A stretch of DNA of 47,504 bases from an uncultured Eubacteriales bacterium (GTDB lineage: Bacteria; Bacillota; Clostridia; Peptostreptococcales; Anaerovoracaceae). Below, in pieces: positions 1 through 8,767 of the stretch. The notes below the pieces were generated by a model, which was not told where the DNA came from, did not search any database, and was given only the letters and a program-made list of their open reading frames with translations. The stretch covers positions 1 through 47,504 of the forward strand of contig OMXT01000097.1 in NCBI GenBank assembly GCA_900315125.1, given 5' to 3'. The translations under genes were made by a program, and so were the position numbers. Numbering within the stretch: position 1 is the first letter of the stretch; the number at the start of each line of letters is the position of its first letter.

Positions 1-100
1 TATTCTATCACAAGAAGGTGGCCTCTATTTTATTCTCTCGGATTATCCTCTTCTCCCTAAAACCTCCACATCTATTTTACACTAACGGCTTTCGAATACG

Positions 101-141
101 GAGAAATGAAAGGGGCATCCCCAGAAGTCTGAAGATGCCCC
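101..141 (-). terminator. Rho-independent terminator of the nhaC-like gene
   Basis: GGGGCATC (112-119) pairs with GATGCCCC (134-141). Read on the - strand, the hairpin is followed by a T-rich stretch (TTTCATTTC). It lies about 60 bp beyond the stop of the antiporter gene, so it probably ends that transcript. Confidence 0.7.
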
Positions 142-201
142 ATGAATTAATATTGTTAATACCGCTAATAAACTCTGTGGTCATGTGATCTGCATATCAG
201 A

Positions 202-1826
202 TCAGTCCTGCCAAGCTGCGCCCCACTTGCGCTGCTCTCTCTTCTTGAGGAAGTACAGGAGCACAATCAGAACGATCAGTCCGAAAATCAGAGAAATGAT
301 CACGTTTCTGGTGAATCCTGCAACGATGTATGTGACAGCAGCAATCGCCGCAACAGTCAGTGCGTAGGGCAGCTGAGTGTTGACGTGATTGATGTGGTAG
401 CACTGAGCGCCGGCAGAAGCCATGATCGTTGTATCGGAGATCGGGGAGCAGTGGTCACCGCAGACAGCGCCGGCCATGCAGGCAGACATAGCGATGATCA
501 TCAGCTGCGGATCTACGTCCTTAAATGCAGCAACAACGATCGGGATCAGGATACCGAATGTACCCCAGGATGTACCTGTAGCGAATGCCAGTCCAACGGC
601 GATCAGGAAGATGATGAACGGCAGGAAGTTCATGAGACTTTCTGCGGAGTTCGCGATCAGGCCTGCAACGAAGGGGGCAGCGCCCAGGCTGTCTGTCATG
701 CCCTTCAGGGACCATGCGAATGTCAGGATCAGGATCGGCGGGATCATTGCCTCAAATCCCTTGGGAACGCACGCCATGAATTCTGTGAATGCATGACCTT
801 TCTGGGCAGGTACCACAGCAGGGTAATGATCAGGCCGAAGAATGCGCCAACGCCCAGACCGACGGATGCGTCGGATCCGGAGAATGCGTCAACGACGTTC
901 TTGCCGGAGAAGAATCCGCCGCTCCAGATCATGCCGACAACGCAGCAGATGATCAGGACGATAACGGGAACGAGCATGTCGGAAAGGCTGCCCTTGATCT
1001 CAGCATCCTCATCCTCAGGCATTTCCGGGAAGGGACGCTCTTCTGTCGTGTAGAGATCCCCGTTATCCGCGTTGATCTCATGTTTCTCCATCAGGCCGTA
1101 GTCAGCGCCCATGGCAGTGATGGCGAACATGAATGCGATAGTGAACAGCGCGTAGAAGTTCCAGGGGATGCACTGTACAAACAGAGCGATACCGTTCTGG
1201 TTGCCGGGTACGAATCCGGATACAGCAGCGGCCCAGGAAGAAATCGGCGCGATGATACATACCGGAGCAGCCGTAGCATCGATCAGGTATGCCAGCTTGG
1301 CTCTGGAAACGTGGAACCGGTCAGTTACCGGTCTCATGATGCTTCCAACGGTCAGGCAGTTGAAATAGTCGTCAATAAAAATTAAGATTCCGAGTACGAT
1401 GGTCGCAAACTCTGCGCCTCTCTTCGTCTTGATGTGGCTCCTTGCCCAGCGTCCGAAGGCTGCCGATCCGCCTGCTGCATTCATAAGAGCAACAATAATT
1501 CCGAGAATAACAAGGAAGATCAGGATACCTACGTTGTAGGGGTCCGCCAGTACTTTAACGATGCCGTCTGTGTAAAAGTGCTGGACAGTGCCGGGAAGAC
1601 TGAACCCGGAATAAAGCAGTGCACCGGATAATACTCCGATGAAGAGGGAACTGTATACTTCCTTCGTTACCAGCGCCAGGACGATGGCAATGACTGGAGG
1701 TACCAGAGACCATGGGGTCTTCTGTACGCTCTTGGCTGTCGTCGTGAATGCCGCAAAGACCAGGATGGCAACTACGATAAGGAGAATGACAATTCCTACT
1801 TTGTTAGATTTTTTCTTCGATTCCAT
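202..1826 (-). pseudogene. NhaC-family Na+/H+ antiporter, interrupted by a frameshift
   Basis: A multi-pass membrane antiporter of the NhaC type, a family that exchanges Na+ for H+ or carries amino and organic acids with such exchange. The gene is in two overlapping frames. The N-terminal part (start 1826, good AAGGAGAG site) reads through about 1 kb of hydrophobic helices to the sequence LWYLPRKVM; the C-terminal part continues in another frame with FTEFMACVPKGF and carries the family motif GDHCSPISDTT. The frames meet near 791-797. Adding one C at 791-792 on the + strand (G on the coding strand) would restore one protein of about 540 residues. Outside that point the reading is intact and rich in family motifs, so the break is recent, a sequencing error, or less likely programmed. 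Substrate is unknown. The sigma-54 element upstream and the divergent activator suggest amino-acid-linked control. Confidence 0.85.
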
Positions 1827-1883
1827 ACTACTCTCTCCTTTACTAAGTATGAATCAAATGTGATAACTGATATAAAGATAATA

Positions 1884-1899
1884 AGCACAATTTATGCCA
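1884..1899 (-). promoter_or_regulatory. Sigma-54 (-24/-12) promoter of the nhaC-like gene
   Basis: On the - strand the sequence reads TGGCATAAATTGTGCT. GG and GC are separated by exactly 10 bases, as in the sigma-54 consensus TGGCAC-N5-TTGCA. It lies about 60 bp before the antiporter start, with a sigma-54 activator encoded on the other side of the intergenic region. The -12 half is degenerate (GTGCT instead of TTGCA). Confidence 0.65.
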
Positions 1900-1952
1900 G
1901 AATCTAGCCATAAATGGAAGCACAAAATGTGAATGTTTCATGAAGAATGTGG

Positions 1953-2002
1953 CGATTATGTGTGACACAGAAACAATATTTCTAAATAGCGATTCATAAT
2001 CG
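1953..2002. promoter_or_regulatory. Candidate activator-binding sites (inverted repeats)
   Basis: Three symmetric elements cluster here: CGATTATG (1953-1960) matched by CATAATCG (1995-2002), the 13-bp palindrome CGATT-CAT-AATCG (1990-2002), and TGTGT-G-ACACA (1959-1969). They sit 50-100 bp upstream of the -24/-12 element, where sigma-54 activators normally bind. Assignment to the neighbouring activator is an inference. Confidence 0.45.
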
Positions 2003-2043
2003 GGTCATTGTGAAAAATCGATGCCGAAAATGGTTCAAATGCG

Positions 2044-2072
2044 TTGTGCTGCAGCGCTGTCCGTGTCATAAT
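2044..2072 (+). promoter_or_regulatory. Possible sigma-A promoter of the sigma-54 activator gene
   Basis: TTGTGC (2044-2049) and CATAAT (2067-2072) are 17 bases apart, about 45 bp before the activator start. The -35 box is weak. Confidence 0.35.
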
Positions 2073-2115
2073 ATGTAGGTACCGATAACTATGAGCAAAC
2101 AAGAGGTTAACATAT

Positions 2116-4200
2116 ATGGCAAATCTTGAATATGGAAAGAGCCGGGTCATGGAACCGGCAGGGGTGCTGCCTCCCATGGCCTGGAAGCTGGACAACAGCC
2201 GGGAACTTCGGAAAGGGGAAGTGCGGATCAGCCTGGAGAAAGTCATTCTGGAATGGACGGGATTTCAGCAGATCTGCTACAGCTGCAGCTATGCGGACGA
2301 GCAGATCCGGGCCCGGATACTTGACATTATAGAGAAGAGAGGAAAACTGCAGAATCCCTCCACCCGTTCCGGAGGATCTCTGCTGGGTACCGTGGAGAAA
2401 GTATCGGACCAGTTCAGTGGACCAGAGGATTTCAGAGTGGGGAACCGGGTCTATACTGTCTCCACGATCACGGCGATCCCCCTTCACATAGAGAGCATAG
2501 AAAGCATAGATTACGACTATGGAATTGTAAACTGCACCGGCTATGCCATACTTTTCGAATCCACCCCGGTCTATATTTTCCACGATGATCTGGAAGAGAA
2601 TCTTACGTTGGCGGCAGCAGATCTCTCTGGTTCCCTTTACGGCGCCCACGAAGTAGCTGTGAGCAATCACGTATGCACCGCCATGATCCTGGGGAACAAT
2701 CTCCACGACCTGATGATCTTCGCATCCATGATGCGGGAAACGATCGGCAGAGAATGCCATATCTCTGTTGTCCTTGATGAGTCTTACAACGATAAAATAC
2801 CGCGAAAAGAGATCTTAAAGATTCTGAAACCGGTGTTTCAGGAGGTGTTTTTCGCGGATTTCCGGCAGCCGCTGCGGGAGTACCGGCGCATAGAGCGGGA
2901 ACGAAAGGATAAAGAACCCATAGACATGGTGATCGTTACCGATGATGCGGCAGGGATAGAGACCGTAGGAGTCGCATTGGTGAGAGACGGCGGATGCATG
3001 TATTTCTCATCCTTCCAGAACAATTACAGTCTGGCGGTCTGCAGCGCGGAGTGTCTGGGGAAGGTTGTTTATACCTATGCGCTGGATCAGTACATGAAAG
3101 AAGAGGGCGGGTTCATGATCCGGGTCCTTCATGCCATGCATCCGAACCTCCAGGCGGTGGATGCTTTGTACAAAAAGTATTCCGGACAGAAGAGAATATC
3201 CCGCAGCCAGGCGAACAGCATCAAGCTGCAGAACCTGGGCAATGACGATGGCTTTGTTTACAAAGACCTGGTCACCCAGTCCATGGTGGCTGAGGTGATG
3301 AATATCGCCAAATATGACTGCAGCGTCATAATCCAGGGAGAAACGGGATCTGGAAAGGAAAAAGTCCTGGAGCTGCTGCATCAGAACAGCGACCGCAGGA
3401 CCAAGCCCTGCATAAAGATCAACTGCGCAACGATCACAGAAACACTGGCAGAATCGGAGTTTTTCGGCTATGAGGCCGGCGCCTTTACCGGGGCTCAGGC
3501 AAAGGGGAAAGTCGGTTATTTCGAGCTGGCGAATGACGGGATCCTGTTCCTCGACGAGATCGGGACGCTGTCGCTGAACATGCAGTCCAAACTGCTCCGG
3601 GTGCTCCAGGAGAACCAGTTTTACCGAGTGGGCGGCACAAGACCGGTCAATGTCAATGTCCGGGTCATCTGCGCCAACAATGTTCCCCTGCGCCAGTTGG
3701 TGGATGAGGGAAAATTCCGGGAGGATCTCTATTTCCGCCTGAATATCTGTACCATCGATGTGCCGCCTCTGCGGGAGCGGCGGGATGATATCATTGCCCT
3801 GGCAGAGGCTTTTATCGATAAGTACAACCGGAAATATGGAACCAGCAAGGAACTGTCCTCCGCGGCGCTGTCGGCGCTGACAGAATATTACTGGCCGGGT
3901 AATGTCAGAGAACTGGAGAATATTACGCACCGTCTCGTTATCCGGAGCCGAAACGTCCTGATCACAGACGACGACGTGGATCTGCTACTGAACGAGAGCG
4001 CCTACGGCGATCTGCAGACCACATTGAACCAGAATTTCGACCGGACGGATCAGATGAATTTTCGGGATTTTATGGAAAAGCAGGAAAAACGCATCATAGA
4101 ATATGCGCTGAAGAAAGAAAAAACAACGCGCCGGGCGGCAGAATTTCTGGATCTGCCTCAGACCACCCTGGCGCGGAAGAAACTGAAATACGGACTGTGA
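2116..4200 (+). CDS. Sigma-54-dependent activator with a 3,5-diaminohexanoate-dehydrogenase-like sensor domain
   Basis: A 694-residue enhancer-binding protein. Residues about 1-350 look like the lysine-fermentation enzyme L-erythro-3,5-diaminohexanoate dehydrogenase (Kdd), a member of the zinc-free alcohol dehydrogenase fold: YGKSRVMEPAGVLP near the start, RGKLQNPSTRSGGSLLGTVEKV, and KAILFES-like text (YAILFESTPVY). The glycine-rich dinucleotide loop expected after that is degenerate (ILGNNLHD, residues 191-198), so it probably senses rather than catalyses. The AAA+ domain has Walker A GETGSGKE (408-415), GAFTGA (455-460, the sigma-54 contact loop) and a Walker B-type LFLDEIG. A Fis-type helix-turn-helix closes the protein (RRAAEFLDLPQTTLARK). 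No response-regulator domain is present. It is divergent from the antiporter gene with its -24/-12 promoter. The Kdd comparison is from memory of the family. Confidence 0.9.
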   Translation: MANLEYGKSRVMEPAGVLPPMAWKLDNSRELRKGEVRISLEKVILEWTGFQQICYSCSYADEQIRARILDIIEKRGKLQNPSTRSGGSLLGTVEKVSDQFSGPEDFRVGNRVYTVSTITAIPLHIESIESIDYDYGIVNCTGYAILFESTPVYIFHDDLEENLTLAAADLSGSLYGAHEVAVSNHVCTAMILGNNLHDLMIFASMMRETIGRECHISVVLDESYNDKIPRKEILKILKPVFQEVFFADFRQPLREYRRIERERKDKEPIDMVIVTDDAAGIETVGVALVRDGGCMYFSSFQNNYSLAVCSAECLGKVVYTYALDQYMKEEGGFMIRVLHAMHPNLQAVDALYKKYSGQKRISRSQANSIKLQNLGNDDGFVYKDLVTQSMVAEVMNIAKYDCSVIIQGETGSGKEKVLELLHQNSDRRTKPCIKINCATITETLAESEFFGYEAGAFTGAQAKGKVGYFELANDGILFLDEIGTLSLNMQSKLLRVLQENQFYRVGGTRPVNVNVRVICANNVPLRQLVDEGKFREDLYFRLNICTIDVPPLRERRDDIIALAEAFIDKYNRKYGTSKELSSAALSALTEYYWPGNVRELENITHRLVIRSRNVLITDDDVDLLLNESAYGDLQTTLNQNFDRTDQMNFRDFMEKQEKRIIEYALKKEKTTRRAAEFLDLPQTTLARKKLKYGL

Positions 4201-4211
4201 TCCGCAGAGGA

Positions 4212-4784
4212 TCAGAAGCCGTCGCTGTAATTTATCACGCTCCGGAGGAATCCTCCCCGGGCGTGTTTCTTTTTTCGGGATCCGAAGAGATTGTCGTAGT
4301 AATAGATGCCCCCGTCACAGCCCTTGTCTGTTACATTCAGCAGGGCGCAGGAGCCGCCGGTGCCGTCCCTGGGGAAGGAAAGGCTGCCGGGATTGACGAC
4401 TGTGATCTTCCCGACTTTTTCGAATACAGGGACATGGGTGTGACCGAAGCAGGCAATGCTGCAGTCCTTCTCCTCGGCAAGGTATGTCAGTGAACTGAGA
4501 TCCCAGTCAACGCCCTGCATGTGGCCATGAGTCACCAATATGCTGCACCAGGGCGTGCTGACGATGCCAATATCCTTTCGCATTCCGCCGTCGCAGTTGC
4601 CCGCAACAGACCAGGCAGGCAGACCGAGCCGTTCGCCCAGAGTTTCCCCGTCTCTTTTATTATCGCCGCAGTGGATCAGACCGTCTATGGGCTTTCCGTC
4701 GATGGTCATATCCTTCAGTTTATCATACATGTCATACACCTTCTCCAGGTGTCCGTGGGTGTCGCTTGTAATAAAGAAATTCAT
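4212..4784 (-). CDS. YfcE/MJ0936-type metallophosphoesterase
   Basis: A 190-residue soluble phosphodiesterase-like protein. It shows the metal-binding motifs of the calcineurin-like fold in order: SDTHGH near the N terminus, HCGDN, GNCD, THGH and GHTHVP, followed by the typical NPGSLSFPRD. Proteins of this size hydrolyse model phosphodiesters in vitro; the physiological substrate is not known. The start is supported by CAGGAG nine bases upstream. The C-terminal tail after DNLF is basic (SRKKKHARGG) and is encoded by the DNA that also forms the terminator of the convergent gene. It stands alone, convergent with the activator gene (11-bp gap). Confidence 0.85.
   Translation of the reverse strand: MNFFITSDTHGHLEKVYDMYDKLKDMTIDGKPIDGLIHCGDNKRDGETLGERLGLPAWSVAGNCDGGMRKDIGIVSTPWCSILVTHGHMQGVDWDLSSLTYLAEEKDCSIACFGHTHVPVFEKVGKITVVNPGSLSFPRDGTGGSCALLNVTDKGCDGGIYYYDNLFGSRKKKHARGGFLRSVINYSDGF
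4236..4275 (+). terminator. Terminator of the activator gene, inside the 3' end of the convergent gene
   Basis: CACGC (4236-4240) pairs with GCGTG (4261-4265); the interior (CTCCGGAGG / CCTCCCCGG) extends the stem imperfectly, and TTTCTTTTTT follows. The element overlaps the last codons of the convergent phosphoesterase gene. Confidence 0.6.
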
Positions 4785-4979
4785 AATGCTCCTGATGATA
4801 AGATCCTGATGCTCCAGCGTAAGCTGGATGTGTTCTAATTACTTATTTTATCATATAATACAGGTGTGGTCAAAGAAGATGATTTATGATAATATATCTT
4901 AAGGTATGGCCTCGTCCCATAAGAGGATCCGGAAGGGGTCTGCCGATATTAGTGCTGATTGTTTTCTGAGGATTGAGAA

Positions 4980-6212
4980 ATGAAGGATCTGCTTGGTGAA
5001 AAGTACAGGAGAATGGGATTTGCGCTGCTGTTTGCGGGTATGGGCATCGTCTTCTTCTACTTTTTCCTGAAGAACTTTAAACTTGTGATGTCGGCCTGTT
5101 CCGGCCTCGTCCACATCCTGATGCCCTTTATCATTGGCGGCGTGCTGGCTTATCTGCTCTGCCCCATTTTTAACGGCGTGACGCGAAAGACATATCATCT
5201 GCTGGAGCATAAGGCGAAGAGCAGGAGACGTGCCTTTGTATTCGCTAAGGCCCTGGGTGCGATTGCCGCGCTGCTCTTCCTTTTCGGCGTCTGCGCGGGA
5301 TTCTTCGCACTTCTGGTGCCTCAGCTCACTGTGAGCATCGTCCAGCTTGTGGAACAGGTGCCTTCCCGTCTGACAGATCTGGAAGCATGGGTCACGGATC
5401 AGTTCGGCGCGAGTAATCCGGACATCGTAAAAACGATCAATCATTCCATTGACAACGCATCAAGTCTTGTGCTGGATTTCATTTCGCGGAAGGTCATGCC
5501 GGGGGTCGATAATTACGCAGACCTGATTTCCCAGGGACTCATCATTACCATCCGGACGTTTATCAACATTCTCGTGGGCGTCATTGCCGCCGTATATTTC
5601 CTGCTCAGCAAGGAGAAATTCAAGGCGGAGTTTAAGAAGATGATCACGGCGGTTTTCCGGCGGGATCATGCGGAAGAGATCTTCCATTTCGGCAATTTCA
5701 TGAACCGGACATTCGGCGGGTTTATCAACGGAAAGATCATAGACTCAATCATCATCGGTTTTATCTGCTATGCACTGATGCTGATTCTGGGCCTGCCCTA
5801 CGCGGAGCTCTGCAGCGTGATCGTGGGTGTGACGAATATCATTCCTTTCTTCGGTCCATTTATCGGGGCGATCCCCTGTTCTGTGATCATCTGCGTCGTC
5901 AGCCCCATCAAGGCGGGTATTTTCATCCTGATGATCTTCGGACTGCAGCAGTTTGACGGCAATATTCTGGGACCGAAGATCCTGGGCGAGACCACGGGAC
6001 TGGCCAGTTTCTGGGTCATGTTTTCCATCATCCTGTTCGGCGGGCTGTTCGGATTCGTGGGTATGATCATCGGCGTCCCTACATTCGCTGTGATCTACGC
6101 CTATACCAAGCGCTTTATCGAGAAGCGGCTCCGCATGAAGGGACTGCCGGAAGAGACGGCAGAGTACCAGGACTTTAATAAATATGATATCAACAGGAAG
6201 GATGTTCTATGA
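4980..6212 (+). CDS. AI-2E family (PerM/YtvI) membrane permease
   Basis: A 410-residue integral membrane protein of the AI-2E transporter family (PF01594). It has two N-terminal helices (about 15-35 and 40-65), a large extracytoplasmic/amphipathic region, and a hydrophobic C-terminal half including the family segment VTNIIPFFGPFIGAIP and QQFDGNILGPKILG. Members include sodium/proton antiporters and signal exporters, so substrate cannot be assigned. The stop overlaps the murB start by 4 bp (ATGA), which implies translational coupling and a shared transcript with cell-wall genes. A short basic tail follows the last helix. Confidence 0.88.
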   Translation: MKDLLGEKYRRMGFALLFAGMGIVFFYFFLKNFKLVMSACSGLVHILMPFIIGGVLAYLLCPIFNGVTRKTYHLLEHKAKSRRRAFVFAKALGAIAALLFLFGVCAGFFALLVPQLTVSIVQLVEQVPSRLTDLEAWVTDQFGASNPDIVKTINHSIDNASSLVLDFISRKVMPGVDNYADLISQGLIITIRTFINILVGVIAAVYFLLSKEKFKAEFKKMITAVFRRDHAEEIFHFGNFMNRTFGGFINGKIIDSIIIGFICYALMLILGLPYAELCSVIVGVTNIIPFFGPFIGAIPCSVIICVVSPIKAGIFILMIFGLQQFDGNILGPKILGETTGLASFWVMFSIILFGGLFGFVGMIIGVPTFAVIYAYTKRFIEKRLRMKGLPEETAEYQDFNKYDINRKDVL

Positions 6213-7075
6213 TAAGAATAAAAGACGCGGATATGCGTCAATATACTACATTCAGGGCCGGAGGCCATGCATCGGAGCTCGTGATCTGCGATACAAGGGA
6301 AGAACTGGCCAGGACTCTGTCAGACCTGACAGAGAGCGGGCAGGATTTTCTCATGCTGGGAAACGGGTCCAATACACTGTTTTCCGATAAGGGATATCCG
6401 GGGACGGTGATCCGGCTGGGAAAAGAATTTTCGGAAATTGCCATTCACGGGGAACAGGCGGTCTGCGGCAGCGATGCGCTGCTTTCCATGGCGGCTAAAC
6501 TGTTTCTGTCCGCGGCGTTGACCGGGTTTGAGTTTGCCAGCGGCATTCCCGGGAGTATCGGGGGAGCGCTGTTCATGAACGCGGGAGCATACGGCGGAGA
6601 AATGAAGGACATCGTCATCTCTGCAGAGGTCATGAGCCGGGACGGGAGCAGCATTCGGACGGTAAAGACAGAGGATATGGATCTTTCTTACCGGCACAGC
6701 ATATTCCAGAGCACAGGAGAGATCATTCTTTCCGTTACATTCGGGCTAAGGAGAGGGAACAAAGACCAGATCGCAGCGGAGATGAGAGAACTGGCACGCC
6801 GGCGCAATGAGAAGCAGCCGGTCCAGTATCCCAGCGCCGGCAGCTTTTTTAAACGGCCGGAGGGATACTTCGCCGGAAAGCTCATACAGGACGCTGGGCT
6901 GAAGGGCCTCGCCGTAGGCGGGGCCCAGGTATCGGAACTCCACAGCGGTTTTATCATAAACCGGGGCGGAGCCACGGCGACGGATATCATCCGCCTCATG
7001 CGCCTGGCGCAGAACACGGTGTATGATAAGTTCGGCGTCAGGCTGGAACCGGAGGTGCGGATCGTTGGGGACTGA
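6209..7075 (+). CDS. murB: UDP-N-acetylenolpyruvoylglucosamine reductase
   Basis: MurB reduces the enolpyruvyl group of UDP-GlcNAc-enolpyruvate with NADPH and FAD to give UDP-MurNAc, a cytoplasmic step of peptidoglycan synthesis. The 288-residue protein is the short (type II) form usual in Firmicutes. Visible motifs are FRAGGHA, MLGNGSN, GIPGSIGGALFMNAGAYGGE (FAD-binding), YPSAGSFFKRP (catalytic serine region) and the C-terminal LEPEVRIVG with the catalytic glutamate. It overlaps the permease gene by 4 bp and is followed closely by the PHP gene, as in many Clostridia where murB, php, rapZ, yvcK and whiA are neighbours. Confidence 0.95.
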   Translation: MIRIKDADMRQYTTFRAGGHASELVICDTREELARTLSDLTESGQDFLMLGNGSNTLFSDKGYPGTVIRLGKEFSEIAIHGEQAVCGSDALLSMAAKLFLSAALTGFEFASGIPGSIGGALFMNAGAYGGEMKDIVISAEVMSRDGSSIRTVKTEDMDLSYRHSIFQSTGEIILSVTFGLRRGNKDQIAAEMRELARRRNEKQPVQYPSAGSFFKRPEGYFAGKLIQDAGLKGLAVGGAQVSELHSGFIINRGGATATDIIRLMRLAQNTVYDKFGVRLEPEVRIVGD

Positions 7076-7091
7076 TTACAGTAAATACCGA

Positions 7092-7835
7092 ATGACCTTC
7101 GATTTCCACACCCATACCACCTATTCCCACGGCCTGATCCGCCCTCACGGCAAAGGCACCATGGAGGAAAATGTACAGGCAGCCATCGCATGCGGTCTGG
7201 ATGCCGTCGCCATATCCGATCACGGGCCGGGACACATGTTTTACGGCATGGACCGGAAGAAGATCCCGGAAATGAAGGCGGAGATCGAACGGCTCCGGAA
7301 GAAGTACCCGCAGATCCGGATCTGGTTCAGCGTGGAGGCCAATGTGATCCAGAACGGGGGAAACTGCCTGGATGTCAGGCAGTCAGAATTCGGGGATTTT
7401 GACTTTGTCAATGCCGGATACCACTACGGGATCACCCGCGGGTATATGATACCGAATTTTCTTGCAGGGCACGGGATCGCGGCGCCTGGCATGCGAAAGA
7501 AATTAATGGATAAGAATACAGCGATGACGGTGGATGCAGTGCGCCGCAACCGCCTGAAGATCCTGACCCATCCTGGAGACAAGGGGGACTTCGACATCGA
7601 GCGCATTGCCCGTGCCTGCGGAGAGACAGGAACGTGGATGGAGATCAGTACATGGCATAGTCATCTTACGGTGGAAGAGATCCGCACAGCCATGAAGGAT
7701 GAGCGGGTACAGTTCGTCATCAGCAGCGACGCCCACACGCCGGACCGGGTAGGCAGCTTCCGGGGCGGCCTGGACCGGGCGCTGGAAGCAGGGCTTCCGA
7801 CAGAGCGCATCGTAAACATAGAGAAGGTCGGCTGA
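7092..7835 (+). CDS. PHP-domain phosphoesterase
   Basis: A cytoplasmic metal-dependent phosphoesterase of the PHP superfamily (YcdX-like). Metal ligands are visible in order: DFHTHTTYSHG, ISDHGPGH, an EANV glutamate, GYHYG, THPGDKGDFD and SSDAHTPDRVG. The substrate in vivo is unknown. Start choice: ATG at 7092 gives the usual short leader before the first HxH motif, but it lacks a clear Shine-Dalgarno sequence. A TTG at 7065 has GGAGG nine bases upstream, would add nine residues and overlap murB by 11 bp, and is a serious alternative. Lies between murB and rapZ, the conserved clostridial order. Confidence 0.88.
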   Translation: MTFDFHTHTTYSHGLIRPHGKGTMEENVQAAIACGLDAVAISDHGPGHMFYGMDRKKIPEMKAEIERLRKKYPQIRIWFSVEANVIQNGGNCLDVRQSEFGDFDFVNAGYHYGITRGYMIPNFLAGHGIAAPGMRKKLMDKNTAMTVDAVRRNRLKILTHPGDKGDFDIERIARACGETGTWMEISTWHSHLTVEEIRTAMKDERVQFVISSDAHTPDRVGSFRGGLDRALEAGLPTERIVNIEKVG

Positions 7836-7894
7836 GCGCCCTGCCGGCGGTCGGAACATCGGCATGCTGCCGTCCTGCAGTCTGGAGGTAATAC

Positions 7895-8767
7895 ATGGAA
7901 GGGAAAGAAAAAACGAAGGTCGTCATCGTGACGGGTATGTCGGGGGCGGGCAAGACCCACGCGGCAAACTGGTTTGAGGACCATGGGTATTACTGCATAG
8001 ACAACATGCCTCCGGAACTGATCGTGAACTTTCTGAGCCTCATGTCTTACCGGGGGGACGGCATACGCAAGGCAGCCTTCGTCGTGGATATCCGCAGCGA
8101 GCACTTGTATGAAGGACTGCAGAAGACACTGGATTTCCTGGACGGAAGAGATGATATGGAGTACCAGATCCTGTTTATCGATGCCTCCGATGCCTCGCTG
8201 ATCCGCAGATACAATGAGACCCGGCGCAGTCATCCTCTGGCGAACGGGAGCACGTCCCGGGAAGTCATAGAAAAGGAGCGGAGCATGCTCCGGGAGCTTC
8301 GCCAGCGGGCGGACCTGATACTGGATACGACCAATATCCGGGTTTCCCGTTTTAATCGGGAGATGGAGCGGATGTTCATAGAGAAGAGCGGCGACGCGGA
8401 TCCTTTTTCCATCAATATCAGCTCCTTCGGCTATAAACACGGCAATCCGCCGGAGGTCGATATGATATTCGACGTCCGGTTTATCCCCAATCCCTACCAT
8501 GTGGAGAGCCTCCGGCACCTGACGGGCAACAATAAGAAGGTCGCCCATTATGTGCTGAAGCAGGGCATTACCAAAGAATTCATCAGCCAGCTGGAGAATA
8601 TGATCGATACTTTGGCGCCGGCTTTTGAGCAGGAGGGGAAGAGCCACCTGAATATCGCCTTCGGCTGCACCGGCGGCCAGCATCGGTCGGTGGCAATTGC
8701 CAATGAGATGTTCCGGAGGTTTTCGGACAAGGGGTACCGGGTGACACTGGAGCATCGGGAGGTCTAG
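7895..8767 (+). CDS. rapZ: RapZ/YvcJ family nucleotide-binding protein
   Basis: A 290-residue P-loop protein of the RapZ (YvcJ) family. In E. coli RapZ is the RNase E adaptor that controls glmS small RNAs; in Bacillus YvcJ hydrolyses nucleotides and affects competence; the clostridial role is less defined. Walker A is GMSGAGKTHAANWFED, followed by GYYCIDNMPPEL. A Walker B-like ILFIDASD follows, and the conserved C-terminal block FGCTGGQHRSV is intact. Start at 7895 has GGAGGT upstream. The stop codon is followed at once by a dispersed repeat and then a terminator, so the murB-php-rapZ operon seems to end here rather than continuing into yvcK. Confidence 0.94.
   Translation: MEGKEKTKVVIVTGMSGAGKTHAANWFEDHGYYCIDNMPPELIVNFLSLMSYRGDGIRKAAFVVDIRSEHLYEGLQKTLDFLDGRDDMEYQILFIDASDASLIRRYNETRRSHPLANGSTSREVIEKERSMLRELRQRADLILDTTNIRVSRFNREMERMFIEKSGDADPFSINISSFGYKHGNPPEVDMIFDVRFIPNPYHVESLRHLTGNNKKVAHYVLKQGITKEFISQLENMIDTLAPAFEQEGKSHLNIAFGCTGGQHRSVAIANEMFRRFSDKGYRVTLEHREV

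Noticed and set aside
2107..2760. Antisense frame on the - strand within the activator gene
   Set aside because: It covers well-conserved coding sequence of the activator and shows no family signature.
3007..3930. 307-residue antisense frame on the - strand
   Set aside because: It mirrors the AAA+ domain of the activator, which has intact motifs in the other strand.
7661..8755. 364-residue antisense frame opposite rapZ
   Set aside because: rapZ is intact with its P-loop and C-terminal motif; the antisense frame is a shadow.
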